Below, piece by piece: positions 33,110 through 44,704 of a DNA stretch of 64,000 nt. Under the pieces are notes generated by a model. That model did no database searches, was not told the origin of the DNA, and saw nothing but the letters and a program-made list of their open reading frames with translations. Position numbers and translations under genes: made by a program. Numbering within the stretch: position 1 is the first letter of the stretch; each line of letters opens with the position of its first letter. Source of the DNA: Castanea sativa (Eukaryota > Streptophyta > Magnoliopsida > Fagales > Fagaceae); the NCBI RefSeq assembly GCF_040712315.1, contig NC_134018.1:6597001-6661000 (forward strand), read 5' to 3'.

Positions 33110-33342
33110 GGTTTCAAGGAAGGGAATATTGCATGTTGTGGAATTGGTCCATACAAAGGAATAAATAGTTGTGGAGGGAAGAGATCAGTTAAAGAGTATG
33201 AATTATGTGAGAATGCTAGTGAATATTTGTTAGTTGACACTGGTCATCTTTCCGAAAAGGCCTACCAGCAATTCTCAGAGCAAATGTGGAGTGGAACTCT
33301 CAATGTCACAGGACCTTACAATCTTAAAGAATTGTTTGAATG
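33110..33342 (+). pseudogene. Captured last exon of a GDSL esterase/lipase gene (GLIP-like)
   Basis: After an AG acceptor-like site, the plus strand reads a continuous frame with GFKEGNIACCGIGPYKGINS, CGGKRSVKEYELCENASEY, DTGHLSEKAYQQF and NVTGPYNLKELFE. These are the conserved C-terminal blocks of plant GDSL lipases of the GLIP1/GLIP5 type. The block V Asp and His (DxxH) are kept in DTGH at 33,236-33,247; the usual following P is L. The GDSL serine block and the rest of the gene are absent. The frame runs on past the usual end into unrelated codons. AT-rich sequence just upstream looks like the captured preceding intron. It lies in the MULE between the knuckle exon and the right subterminal repeats. 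Confidence 0.9.
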
Positions 33343-33897
33343 TTGTGTAAGAGTGGTTACTTATTTTGAGTGTTGTGTAATTATGTTATTGTTTGAATGG
33401 GCTCATTCCTTTTGTAATGTAATTGCCGTGAAATTTCTCTCTTTTGTTTGGACATGGCATTCAAATGCCTGCACTTGTTGAGAAGTTTAAATTTTAGTTT
33501 TTTCATTTGTGATAGATATCAAATCGGTTGTTCATAGTTACATTCCTTACTGGTGCCAAAAGCAGAAAATGCCAGGTGCAAATAATGAGAATATAAAGGA
33601 GCAGGACCTTACTGGGCAAATTTGGGAAAATCCAGATTAGTACTCGAGTTTCAAGAACTCGGGTACTCTTCAAGTTACTCGAGTTTAATAAACTCGAGTA
33701 CCAGTCTGGATATGCAATTTTGAACCACGCTGGATTGTGTGGGAATCCAGATTAGTACTCGCGTTTAAAAAACTCGGGCACCATTCAAAGTACTCGAGTC
33801 TCTTGAGCGCGAGTATCAGTCTGGATTATCCCATCCCATGGCGGTGTACAATCCAGATTGGTACCCGAGTTCTCTAAACTCGGGTAACATATCGTAC

Positions 33898-34114
33898 AGT
33901 ACTCGAGTCTCTTGAACTCGAGTACTAGGTGAATTTTTTTTTTTTTAAAAAAAATAGATATTCCACGCTGGCATGCCACGGTGGAGGTGTAACATCCAGT
34001 ACTCGAGTTTGGAGAACTCGAGTACTTGAAAAAGTGGTACATTCCCAATTAGTTCCGAAACAGTATTTTCTGCCTAAATATTTTTAAAAATGATGGTAAT
34101 GGGCCGATTTGGCC
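33898..34114 (-). repeat. Right terminal inverted repeat of the MULE
   Basis: Inverted copy of 29,221-29,428, with an expanded poly-T/poly-A run near 33,935-33,955. Confidence 0.95.
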
Positions 34115-34123
34115 AGGAACTGA
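34115..34123 (+). repeat. Right 9-bp target-site duplication of the large MULE
   Basis: AGGAACTGA, identical to 29,212-29,220. Confidence 0.95.
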
Positions 34124-34474
34124 GCTATGGAATTCAAGTGCATAGTTATAATTTTATCAAGTGTCAGCGTCTGGGAGAGAATAGGACTTGTGTATATTTG
34201 TCAAATATTTTAATTTTTTTTTAATTTTTGTAATTTTTTTTAATTTAACAAAATTACTTTAAAAAAATAAAAAAATAAACTAACTTTTAACTTTTTGTCA
34301 CATTTAGTTTAAAAGCTACCAAAAATCATATCTTATGACAAACATTATAGAAATAAACTACCAAAAATTAGTTTCCTTGTGTTTCTAACAGAGACCGTTT
34401 CAATCTCCATCCCCCCATTATGAGTATCGAATTAAAAAAATAAAATAAAAAATTATCAAAAATTACTAGATACA

Positions 34475-35660
34475 CAAACAGTTGTCCTACAAAATATTCT
34501 CCTGCTGCAATGCCCCTACCTTAACATTTACATTTTATTAATTCACTTTTTAGAATCGAGGTAAATTGGTGAATTTTAGTTAGATGAATATGTGAAATCT
34601 CTAATTGTCAAATTAGAGATCTAATTCACTAAAAAAAAATTGATGTTTTAGTTTAATGATAAAGAAAGATTAACCTAGAATGAACGCTATAGGCTGATTT
34701 TCGATCATATCTATCCAAAAATAAATTGAGGTTGAACCTCACTAGCCTAGCATAGGAAATGAGATAAGAGAAGGAGGCCATACTCCCTCAGCTTCAACCA
34801 TATTAAGAGCTTAGTAAGAGTATTTAAATATAGTTTTTTGTTTTGCAATCTATAAAATAGTGAGTCCCATACTTGAATTTATTGTTTGGCTAATATTCTC
34901 TAAATACATTTTTCAGAAAATTGTATCCTATTTTCCTTATTTAAAATAGGATTTTGAAATTATCCACAAATAAAAATAATTAACAAATTTTTTTGTTTTT
35001 TTATACAAAATAGAATTTATACTCTAACTTAATCTAAGTATATATGTGTGTGAAACTCTCTCTTGGAGACTTAAACCCCGGTCATTACCCCCCACACTCT
35101 ACAAGCACTTATACTTGTGGAGTAACCACTGCATCAAGGGTGTCCAGTAGTAATAATCTACAGATTCTACACGTTACCTTTTCTTTTTCTTTTTTTAAAT
35201 CTCAAATATAGAAATAGTCCGCCAAACAATTATTTTTTTGTTTTTAGTATTTTGAAAATTGTTCTTAAAAGTGGGAACTAAACATGTATAATATAAAAAT
35301 TGTTATCTGAAAACTAGTTTCAATTTCAATTTTTTTTAAAAAAAATTTATACTATTTTGAAAACAAAAACAAAAATCCTCCTACTAATCAGGCCCTAAAA
35401 TTCCCAAAAGATTCACCTACCCCTTCAGCCCATGAATCTCCAATTTTGGCTGCTAGAAATCCACCAAAATAGCCTTAGATATTGTTTCAATCAAAGAGCC
35501 TATTTAGTTTTCCCTGATAGGCACAAACTTGCCCTCTTTCATTGTGACTATACAAAGTGATCCTTAGAGATTCTTAAGAGAAAGTGGGCATCATTGCATG
35601 GTATTGTATATTACTATTAAGAGATCAACTGCTGGAAATGAAGGTAATATGTGTCTGTCT
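34475..35660 (+). repeat. Diverged direct duplication, copy 1
   Basis: Segments here reappear in the same order at 37,030-37,740: TATTAATTCACTTTTTAGAAT, GGTTGAACCTCACTAGCCTAGCA, TTTACAAAGTGATC-like and GGTATTGTATATTACTATTAA. The copies are strongly diverged, with indels. No coding sequence is recognised in either copy. Confidence 0.65.
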
Positions 35661-37029
35661 GTTTCTCTCTATTCTTTCTGTTCTTAGACCCTGTTCTTCT
35701 TTTCTATTTTTTTTTTTTTTGTTCCCCGGCCCCAGCCTTTTTGTGCTTTGAATCTTTTACATTTTATAGGTATGTTTTCAGTTTGATTTTTCTTCTTTGG
35801 TTATTTTTTCCCCTAGTTTCATTAATAGTCCGTTTGGATTGAGAGGGAGGAAGGGGAAGTAGAGTAGAGTAAAGTAGATTTAGCACAAAATTAGTTTATT
35901 TTTAGCCAACACTCTACTCCCCTCTACTCTCCCTCTTCTCTCCTCCACCCAAACAGGCCATAAGTGTTCATTTGAGGATAGATTTTAATTCTCTCTCTAG
36001 GGAATGGAACTTTGGTGACAGACTTTTCTTTAAAAATGTAATCCATTAATTATGCTTAATGTTGAGTTTAACTTCTTTCTTCCCAAAGACCAAGAATATA
36101 TTTTACCCTTCCTCATTCACGGTACTGAATTCTCCAATATGAGATTCTTTTTTTGTGCTAGATATGCTCTGTAATCACCAGGTAGCATCCTCTGTCTAAT
36201 ATCTGATGTTCCTTTCCATTTCCTTGGTTCTAATCAACATTGATGAAGAAAGGTTGTCCAAGTTAGTATCTAGCTCAGGAACCCCAGTAAGTGTACTTTT
36301 AATCAATATGCTTATCCTAAAGAAACTTTCCTTGATGATGTAATTTTAATCAATGTGCTGATCATAAAGTTTTGTTTTTAGACCGTATACATTGAATGCA
36401 CATTCATAACCTATAGAAAATTTACAGAGGATCAGTAAGCTGGAATGATGCATTTCATGCAAGGATGAAAAACTTTTTAAAAGATGAGCATGCTTGGATC
36501 ACTGATTCTTAGCTTTGGAACTGATTTGACATTAATTCATTAAAACTGTGATTAGCCACCAACACCTCTCTTAGTACTAGGTATAGACTATTAAATTTCT
36601 TTTGTATTTCTGAATTATGATCCTATATCCAAAACAACCAAATCAAGCTACCCTTAAAATCTACTCTAAAGCCACCAAGCTCTCTGCCTTTTTCCGAGTA
36701 TCAAAGGTCTCTTTCTCCTAGACACTAAATTTCACTTCAGCTAATATAATGAAGAAGTCACTAAACTCAATTAATTTGTTGAATTGCTTATAGCTCTCTT
36801 TTACATCAGAAAGAAACTCACACTAAATAGTTAGGATTCGTAAAAAAATGATTTCACCAAATTAAATACAAGCTCCTAACCATTCCTGTTACTTTCAGTA
36901 CAGTGTGTCACCAATATGTTGCAAAGAATAAAATAAATGCGGCATAATTGAGGAAACAGACAGTTCAATTTCCATTCCTTTCAACTAAACCAAGAGTTTG
37001 AATGTTTGGAGAGCATATAGGAGAGACTT
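35661..37029. other. Unassigned DNA between the duplicated segments
   Basis: AT-rich with pyrimidine tracts. A 63-codon T-rich frame at 35,651-35,842 is not supported as a gene. It contains the small MITE listed below. Confidence 0.4.
35828..35959. mobile_element. Short foldback MITE
   Basis: The left arm GTCCGTTTGGATTGAGAGGG...GTAGAGTAGAG and the right arm CTACTCCCCTCTACTCTCCC...CCACCCAAACAGGCC are inverted relatives in a 132-bp element. The GGCCTGTTTGG-type terminus is typical of plant MITEs. The target duplication is unclear. Confidence 0.7.
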
Positions 37030-37740
37030 GGACATATCGTCAGAAAAAATCTCCTACTGCAACACCTCTGTAAAGCTGTGAAGCCCAAACATACTCAGTG
37101 AATAAGCCATGTCATCGTGAATTCCCACCCACGTAGACACAATTTAAAATCAACAATGAAGAACATGTATGTTATATTAATTCACTTTTTAGAATTAAGG
37201 TAGATTCTGGGAGGTTGTACCTGATTAGCCTAGCAAGACATGGGAGGCATGAGGCTGTTCCATAGTCGCTCTAACCCTTAATAGAGGGAAAAGCGGCTTT
37301 GATCATATTAAATTTAAGTCCCCATATGATTTACGTCCACCATGAACCTCACGTCATCTATTCCCTGTCTCTCCAATTTTCTTTGATTGTAAATGTTTCT
37401 CTTTGATCAAACTCTTTACCTTCAATGATTCTGATCTAAAAAACGCACTCACAAAAGATAGAACTACATAGAAAACTTACTGTAAATTATTTTGAAGCAA
37501 AACTGTAGCTTGCCTGCACTAGCCCCCAATAAACATTGATCGAAGGCTGGGGCTTTCCCCAAGGAATCTGTCAAATAGCCTTTGAATTTGTGACTAAGAG
37601 CTCATTTACTTTGCCGAGATATGCATAACTTTGTTGTCTTTTGTCGAGACTTTACAAAGTGATCACTAATAGATTGAGAAAACTGGCGTCATTTCAAGGC
37701 ATTGTATATTACTTTTAACTTATCAATTGCTTGTCTACTA
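37030..37740 (+). repeat. Diverged direct duplication, copy 2
   Basis: Second copy of the 34.5-35.66 kb segment, with the same order of conserved blocks, ending with GGCATTGTATATTACTTTTAA. It is shorter because of internal deletions. Confidence 0.65.
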
Positions 37741-37854
37741 ACCATATAAAAAGAGGGAATGCCTCTACAGTTAATTTTTGGTTTAGTTAGTCACTGCCCA
37801 AAACTCACAGTTTCATCTCATGCCTCTATCTGCACTCTACTGCTTTATCTTCAT

Positions 37855-37933
37855 CTTATCTCCCCAAATATGTACGGATTGCCTGAGTACGTGTGTAGTG
37901 CCGTTGCAATCCGTACATATTTGGGGAGATAAG
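37855..37933. other. Perfect 28-bp inverted repeat (hairpin)
   Basis: Arms 37,855-37,882 and 37,906-37,933 are perfect inverted copies with a 23-nt loop. Outside them CCTCTATCT and AGATAGAGG can extend the stem after an internal loop. The size and perfect pairing resemble either a young miRNA-like foldback or a recent inverted duplication. No known miRNA sequence is recognised. Confidence 0.85.
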
Positions 37934-39101
37934 GCTCAAAGATAGAGGGTTGTAGGTTTGTAGGGGTAGAGGATTGTGTGGTTTAAAGGATGGCTGTGGG
38001 TTATAAGCTTCTCTTGGAAGTTGAGATTGTTGGTGGAGATTGTCGGTGGGTATGGGTTTCTTGGAAGTTTAGAGAGAGAAGTAGAGGATCAGGTAAAACT
38101 TTTTGTTGTTCTGTGGTTCGGCATTCTCAACTAATCACAATACAGGTATCTCTCTCTAAAGTTCTCTTCTCTGTGGTTTGATTGATTTTTTTTTTAAGGC
38201 TGATTTATCATTCTTTTTAAGTTCTGTTATCTTCTCTATGGGTTGATTGATTTCTTAAAGATTGATTTATCATTCTCTTTTAGTTCTGTTGCTTCATTTT
38301 TTATTAAATATTTGATGGAGAAATATGGAGTCTATGGGATGATGGATTTTTTTAAGATTGAATATCATTCTATTTTATTGAAGAAGAAATATGGAGTGAT
38401 TGTTGAATATTTATTTTTATACATGCATGTTATTAAGGTTAGCTTTGTTTTCTGATAGTGTAATGTTTGTTTTGGTAGCCAAAACTGTGATTTTTTTTTT
38501 TTTTGTAGGAAAAGCAAAGCTATTTCAAGTGGAGGGACCAAAACAAAACTTGAAGAGAAATAGAGTGTGGGAGGTGGCGAGGGAAAGTTTGGGATGGAAG
38601 TGAAGGGAGCCGAGAGTTTTTCTCTGCTTGGTTAATGGTTCTTCTCTACATGATGGGAGAGAAATGGGTGGCTTGGTTAGGAATTTGTCTATCTCCTAAT
38701 TTTCTGATTCGCCTTCCCTAAAATTCCTAGATCGGTAGATCCTCCTTCTCATTCTCTTATTTTTAATCTCCTTTAAATCCCCTCCTCTCTAGAATGATTA
38801 GATCTGTTTACATTTGATTACAAGTTCATTAGTAGAAACTTTGGAGAATAGAATTTGTATTTTTTTTCTGAGTTCTAGAGCAACTCACAATATAACTTAC
38901 CTAAAGCTCAAAACGGCAAAAATCTTAATTATGTGGGCATGTTTTGTTCCTTTGGCTTCTTGGGGTTTGTAATTGATATTTAACATTGTATATATTATTA
39001 GCTTTTCATTTTGCTAGCAATTTGGGAACTTAATAAGAAACTAAAAATTGATTATTGATTCGTTCATCAATTAGTCTTCTTATTTTATGATTTTCAGTAT
39101 A

Positions 39102-39171
<70 letters not shown>

Positions 39172-40802
39172 GTGTCATTGACAGGCTATCAATGAATCAA
39201 ATCTTGTCCGTAATTTGCTTTAATGAAATGATGGAGGTGTTCATTGCTTGAACTGGGGATGAAACAGCTTAATGATTATCTTAAGGGCATGGAGAACTGA
39301 AAAAAATTTAAAAAAAAAAGTGAGTAAGAGTAATTGAAATTTACTATTGTGGTTGGAAAAGTAATAGAATTTAGAATTTAAAGCTGCTCACTTTTAGTGA
39401 TGTACGATGGTTACTCACGCCATCAGAGCACACTCCTGTAATTATTGCACTTGCACGATAGGCTTGTTTTGTTGAATTTTCTGTGTAGTTTCGAGAGATA
39501 CTTATATGATGATATGTGTTTGATTTTACATTTATGTAATTCAAGAAAGTGGTTAGGTGGCCTCAAGATTGTTGGTTTGATTTGCATGGTGGAAAATTTG
39601 ATACGCAAAGTCGAAAACAGAACCACCGTCTGGCATTCATTACCAATCTGAGTGGCTTTGTATTTATCTTCACATGATTGAGAGTTGAGTTATTTGCTTC
39701 AAAGTTGGCTATATAATATGCATATGGGTGTTAGTGGACACTAAATTGAAAAAAATTTCTGTGGCTTTGCTTACCCTTTCAAGTAGTTGCAAATCTATGT
39801 TTATTCTCTATGTGGTTGAATGCCTTGCTAATCAATTTGCTCAAAATTTTATGAATTTTGGCTAACCATTTGTTGCAACACATCCTTTGGAGATAACAAA
39901 GGGGAATATAAATTATAGATCTTGATAATCATCTCAGCCATTTTTCTTATTTGTTATTTTTGAACAATTCATCAATATTTTATAGGTTGTTTTATCTATT
40001 GAATACATGGTTGTTGATGCTTCTAATTGTATAGTTTATGCTCAGGAATTTTCATTTTTCCTTGGAGGGAAATGCACTTAAGACCATTGAGCTGACATAT
40101 CAGCTGGCACATGACTTATAGGAGAAGAATGAGAACTTGTCTGCTCTAGAAAATGGTATTCAGAGTAGCAACAATATTTCCTAGAGAGTGAATTTATAAA
40201 TTATTGCTTCCTTGTTGGCATTTATATGGTTTTTCATTAAACAATTTGTTATTGCTATAGGACTTTATGGCCCTGCTTGCATATGAAGGGCTGAATAAAT
40301 TCCCAATGGTTCATCTGCTTAGCTTGTACTAGCAAATAGTTGCTGAAAATTTGAATTGGCAATTCTTGGTGGTGATATATACATGCTAGCCGAATAGAAA
40401 AACCAAAAGATAATAATATACAAGTCTTTGTTGAGCTTCCTTGAGCTATGAAACTGAAGCTCTGTATCTCTCCAAAGAACAACCACATAGACGACAGGTA
40501 AGTATTTGTAATTGATTATTCATTTCATTGTTCAACTTCTACCTGCTGAGGTGAAGTTAAATTGGATGATACAACTGGATTCATTTGCCTATAAACTAAT
40601 GCCTTTTATTTGAGAAGGATATATCAGTGTTTCATTTGCATATAGTAAAATTAATGTCTTTTATTTTTTGAGAATTAATGTCTCTTTTGATTTGATTAAT
40701 GTAAATTTCTATGTACTTTAAAAATCAAATGATTTATATCTATGTTTTGTGATATAAATAAAATCTAGAATTATCTTAATCATTATCCTTTTTCCACGGC
40801 AA
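37934..40802. other. Probable Helitron interior or unassigned DNA
   Basis: The stretch upstream of the Helitron 3' end contains exon-like scraps, for example a frame near 40,065-40,150 reading NALKTIELTYQLAHDL that is broken by a stop. It also holds an (AT)n tract at 39,109-39,170. No intact gene is seen, and the Helitron 5' end (TC) was not located. Confidence 0.35.
39109..39170. repeat. (AT)n microsatellite
   Basis: Pure AT dinucleotide run of about 60 bp. Confidence 0.97.
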
Positions 40803-40833
40803 GCACGTGCCTTGCACGTGCCACCCTAACTAG
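40803..40833 (+). mobile_element. Helitron 3' terminus
   Basis: GCACGTGC, a 3-nt loop and GCACGTGC form an 8-bp hairpin. It is followed after 8 nt by the terminal CTAG (40,830-40,833) and then a host T. This is the 3' signature of plant Helitrons: a hairpin about 10 nt before CTRR, with insertion between A and T. The element would extend leftward; its 5' end is unknown. Confidence 0.7.
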
Positions 40834-40969
40834 TATTTTATAGAAAGTGATTTTACATTGTATCATATATGTGTACATTTTTAAACCCCTTAAACACAAC
40901 CAGATTAACCTAGTTATTTAGCCAAGTGATTAACTTAGGAAAATTATACAACTCTAGGTTAAACACATA

Positions 40970-41659
40970 TGTAAGTGCACAATTGCACCTGGACCCAAAG
41001 ACAATCACGGGCTCAGGCCCAATGAGCCTTAAACAATAAAATTTGTAGAGTGTGGGCTTGAAACCTAGGTTAGAAGTACTGGGAGCTCAATAACAGGCTT
41101 TTATAAACAAATACAGGTAAGTAACGAACAATAATTGCAATGGATCTCCTCGGAATTGAGCCGAGGACTACTTCTTTAGTATTTCTCTTTCTTCCTTAAA
41201 GATTACAATTTCTCAATTTCTTTCTTAGCCACCCCCCCTATTTCTTTGGCCTTTACCCCCCTTTAATACTTCCTTCCCTGATACTTTTTGAACAGTGACT
41301 AGAAGTTTCCACCTCACTGTTCAGGGGTCACCTCCCCATTAATGTGGCCAGGGAGGTAGGTGCAGAGCCTTTAATGCGGAGGTGGCAGCCTTTACTCTTG
41401 ATATTTTCTTTAATACTGGTGCATCTAGAAGATTCAGGATGTCCCCTTTTATCCATTAGTCTTTCCAGAGTTGTGCCTTGACCTTTATAATAAAATCTTG
41501 AGTTCTCTTGGATCCGTCCGAGGTGAAACTCTCCCTCGGCTGTATCCTCGGACCCTCGGCGTATGGGCCAACTCATAGAGTTTAATCCTGGAGCAGGTCG
41601 GCCCTCCATGTTACAACCCAAAGGCCCATAGGCCCACTTGGGTCCTTTTACTCCTCACA
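40970..41659 (-). repeat. 3' LTR of the gypsy element
   Basis: A 690-bp repeat beginning TGTAAGTGCACAATTGCACC and ending CTCCTCACA on the plus strand. It is nearly identical to 51,689-52,378. The open frame seen inside it is also present in the other LTR and is not a gene. Confidence 0.95.
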
Positions 41660-41680
41660 ATAGCCCCTCAAAACTTTATT
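41660..41680 (-). promoter_or_regulatory. Polypurine tract of the gypsy element
   Basis: On the minus strand, the bases just before the 3' LTR read TTTTGAGGGGCTATTG. This purine-rich stretch is in the expected place for the plus-strand DNA primer. Confidence 0.6.
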
Positions 41681-42167
41681 TTTCATCATCCGAGGAGAAA
41701 AATAGGGTTTTGATTCAACGAAGACTTCCTCCACACTTTCTGTAAATAACCACACGTGTGAAAACCGTTTCGCGTTCCAGAAGACGCCACTTGGCGGTTT
41801 TATTTTCAAAAACGCGTGCATTTATTACTATGAGTTACACCTTGTCCCCCACGTTCAATGGTGAGATAGGCATCCAACGGTCCTCGTTATTTCACGAAAA
41901 AATTGGGCGGGACAAATATAATTTCGAGGCCGCTTTCCGCACACCATGACGCTTCGGGAACCTGCGCCTTCATTTAATTCATCAGGGACTAATCCCATCA
42001 AAACATCAGTAAACATACTTTACCCGCAGAAAACCGTGGAAATCTGCACAACTTGAGATTCGTAAGTTTTTGATTCTCCTTTTCTTAACCTTTTCTCCTC
42101 GGATCTTGTCCTCGGCTATACTTGTAAACTTTTTTCCTTTTAGAGTTTAGTCTTTCGTCCCTCTCTG

Positions 42168-44704
42168 ATGGGAAAATTTAAGTGTCTAGTTGATACCGCC
42201 ACTGGAATGGAAGGCTTCAGAGCCAAGTATCACATTCCCGGCGATGTAGGTTTAAAATATTGCCCGGCGGAAGCCGTGGCCGGCTCTAGAAAGGAGAGAG
42301 AGGTTATCATCCCAATGATAGCCTTTGTAGAGGGTGGGATGACCCTCCCAATGAAGCCTGTAACTAGGGAGTACCTTCGCAACCACCGGTTGTGTCCCGA
42401 TCAGTGCCTCCCAAACGTTTTTAGAGTTTTGGGTAGCGTCGATGCTCTAAACGAGCAAATGGGTCTAAACTTCACCTGGCACGATGTCGTCTTTCTGTAC
42501 GAGTCCCATAAACTCTCCAACGTAGGTTACTACATTAAATCCTGCTCCAGCGTCGTTAGCCTAATCTCCTGTCTGCCCAAATCCAACAAAGGCATGAAGG
42601 ATGACTACCTGATCGTCTCTGGGAACTGGCACAACGGCCTCCACTGCCCAGTTGAGTGGGGAGATCCAGGTACGACACCTTAGGATTAACCTCCCCCCCG
42701 CACAAATTCCTCTAACACTAACAAAAATGCGTATTCACATGTATTCACGTTTATTTAGGTTTATTATATGTTGTGTGAATCTGACCATGTTCGTTTGCTT
42801 TGGTGTCTTTCTTTGCAGATAAGCAACACGTGCGCCCATGCTTAAGCCACTGCAACGTTGCAGATCTCAACCGAGTACTGCGCTCCGAGGTGTTTGTCAG
42901 CGAGGACCTACAACTCAGGGCTGCTCATCTGATTCTGGGGTACGATCCCATTTCTTCGGACTTCCAGGAGATAGAAAACGCCATAGTCGCGGGTGACCGA
43001 AGGCGAAAGAAGATAAACGTAGCCCGGCCCCACTTTTTGGACGACCACGATCTCCCTGACGCCCCTCACACCATACTGTATTTACAACCGATTGCTGCGG
43101 TCCTTCTAGCTATACACTCCCAGGCAACTGTTGTCCCAGAGGAGCAAGTGTCTTCTTCAAACACGCTAGACGAGGAGATAGAACAACTCTAACTTGAAGA
43201 CACCGAAAGACCTCGAGGGAACCAGTTCATTGTACTCTCTGACGAGGAAGAAGAAGCCACTGAGGCCTCTGGAATTGCAGGGTTAGTCGTTGCCCGACCA
43301 GAGGACGAATCCGAGGAGGGTATGGACAGGATGCAGGGTCTCCTAACCAAGAGAGCTACGAAAGTTGCTGAGAGAAAGACGGGGGGGTCCCAAGCTCTTT
43401 CATCTTTGCCACCTCCCCCTCCTCCGGCTGAGCCAAAACTTCCAGCCGAGGATCCCAAAAATAAAAGAAAGTGGGAGGCCGAGGGGACAGGCAGCAAGGA
43501 ACCAAAGAAAACGCGACAACAACCGCCACTCCGTTCGGCCAGGAGCCGGATAAAGGCAAGTGCGTGGCCCGCTCGCTGAAAGCGGAGATCGGGGACGTGG
43601 CCGAAGTGCGCCGAGCACCGGCCACCCGGTCCCCCGATTTAAGACGGATGGCGCACCTATCTGCCCGGTCCAAGCATCGGGCGGCCCAGCAAGGTCATGC
43701 CCATCACTTGGCAGAAGTGTTGGAACGCCCTCTTCTGCTGCCGAAAGATATGGAGACCTTGGAGAGGATGAGCCAACCTCAATTATTCCTGTCTCTAAAA
43801 AGGGATCTAGCTCTGGTAAGTTTAACTTTTTAGGAAGATAACATTTTTAGCAGCATTGGATTATTCACGAGTGTCCTGCTATACCTAATTTCCTCATACT
43901 TTATTGCAGGCCGTTCAGGAAGTCTTCATGGCCGAGAAGTTTATAGAAGATACTAGGAAGAAGGCCAGAACAGAGCTTGAAATTCGGATGGAGACTGAGA
44001 AGTCCTTAGGCATGGCCATTGCCGAAAATGAGAAGCTTATCTCTGAGGTGGCTGAGCTAAAAAGAGAGAGGAATGGGGCCGAGGCAAGCCTGAAAACCAT
44101 GAAGACCCAGATAGAAGGGCAGCGCAAGCTCCTTCATGAAAAAGATGATGAGCTCTCCCGAGTCCAAAGGGAACACTCGGATTTGGAAAAGGAACTTGAG
44201 CTGATGAAGGAAGAAGCCGACGCATTTCAACGCTCTTTAGAAGCTGCCAAGCAGGCGAGTTACGAGGAAGGGGTAGCTGCCACCAAGGAGCAGCTGACAG
44301 AGGCTTTCGCGGCTCGTGCCGAGTACCGTCAGAAAGTCCGGGGGAAGCTCTAAACATAGCAGAGTTCCTCTAGCCCTGAGCCGAGGAAGTCCGAGAAATG
44401 TTGGCTTCCCCGGAGATACAGAGATTGAAGAGGCTCTTGCTGCTCCTACCCCCGAACCAACTCTTCCTCGCTCTTCCTCCCATGGTCCCAAAGCCGATTC
44501 CGCATCCTATAACCTTCAAGTTCCAATAAAGAAAAGGAAGGAGGCGGGGATGCCGAGAAGGGCCTGAGCCAAACCATAGAATCCAATGTCCCTCCAACGA
44601 AGGCAGCAGACAAAGGAAAGCAAGTTCTGTCTCCTTTTGAGTTGGAGCTGAAAGAGACCGAGGCGACCAGCACTACTCAGCAAGATCCTCCTCCAAAAGC
44701 TTAG
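42168..44704 (+). pseudogene. Antisense additional gene of the Tat-type element
   Basis: This multi-exon gene runs opposite to gag-pol. Exon 1 is 42,168-42,669 (MGKFKCLVDTATGMEGF ... VEWGDP) with a GTACG donor. Exon 2 starts after TTTGCAG at 42,819 (DKQHVRPCLSHCNVADLNRV) and runs on to a donor at 43,815. Exon 3 starts at 43,910 with a long coiled coil (VAELKRERNGAE, LEKELELMKEEADAF). Breaks are a TAA at 43,190, where the same frame resumes at once (a C-to-T change of a CAA codon would explain it), a frame change within 43,440-43,580, and frame loss near 44,350. Proline-rich and lysine-rich linkers separate the domains. Function is unknown. Extra antisense genes in this position are known from Tat-group elements such as Grande and Retand. 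Confidence 0.75.

Larger units (their letters stand above)
29221..34114 (+). mobile_element. Full-length Mutator-like element with plant mobile domain
   Basis: The element is 4,894 bp. It starts GGCCAAATCGGCCC and ends GGGCCGATTTGGCC, with a perfect 9-bp target duplication, the hallmark length of Mutator elements. The TIRs are about 200 bp (29,221-29,428 and 33,898-34,114). They extend into subterminal arrays of palindromes of the type TACTCGAGTT(N)AACTCGAGTA, from about 29,300 to 29,655 and 33,635 to 34,030. The interior carries a disrupted plus-strand transposase-like gene and a captured lipase exon. The intact duplication indicates that insertion is not ancient, although coding frames are broken. 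Confidence 0.95.

Noticed and set aside
41328..41621. 97-codon minus-strand frame, also present at 52,047-52,493
   Set aside because: Both lie inside the two LTRs of the gypsy element and simply duplicate each other.
43189..43673. Overlapping minus-strand frames of ~100 codons
   Set aside because: They are shadows of the proline/lysine-rich linker of the plus-strand antisense gene, caused by high GC content.
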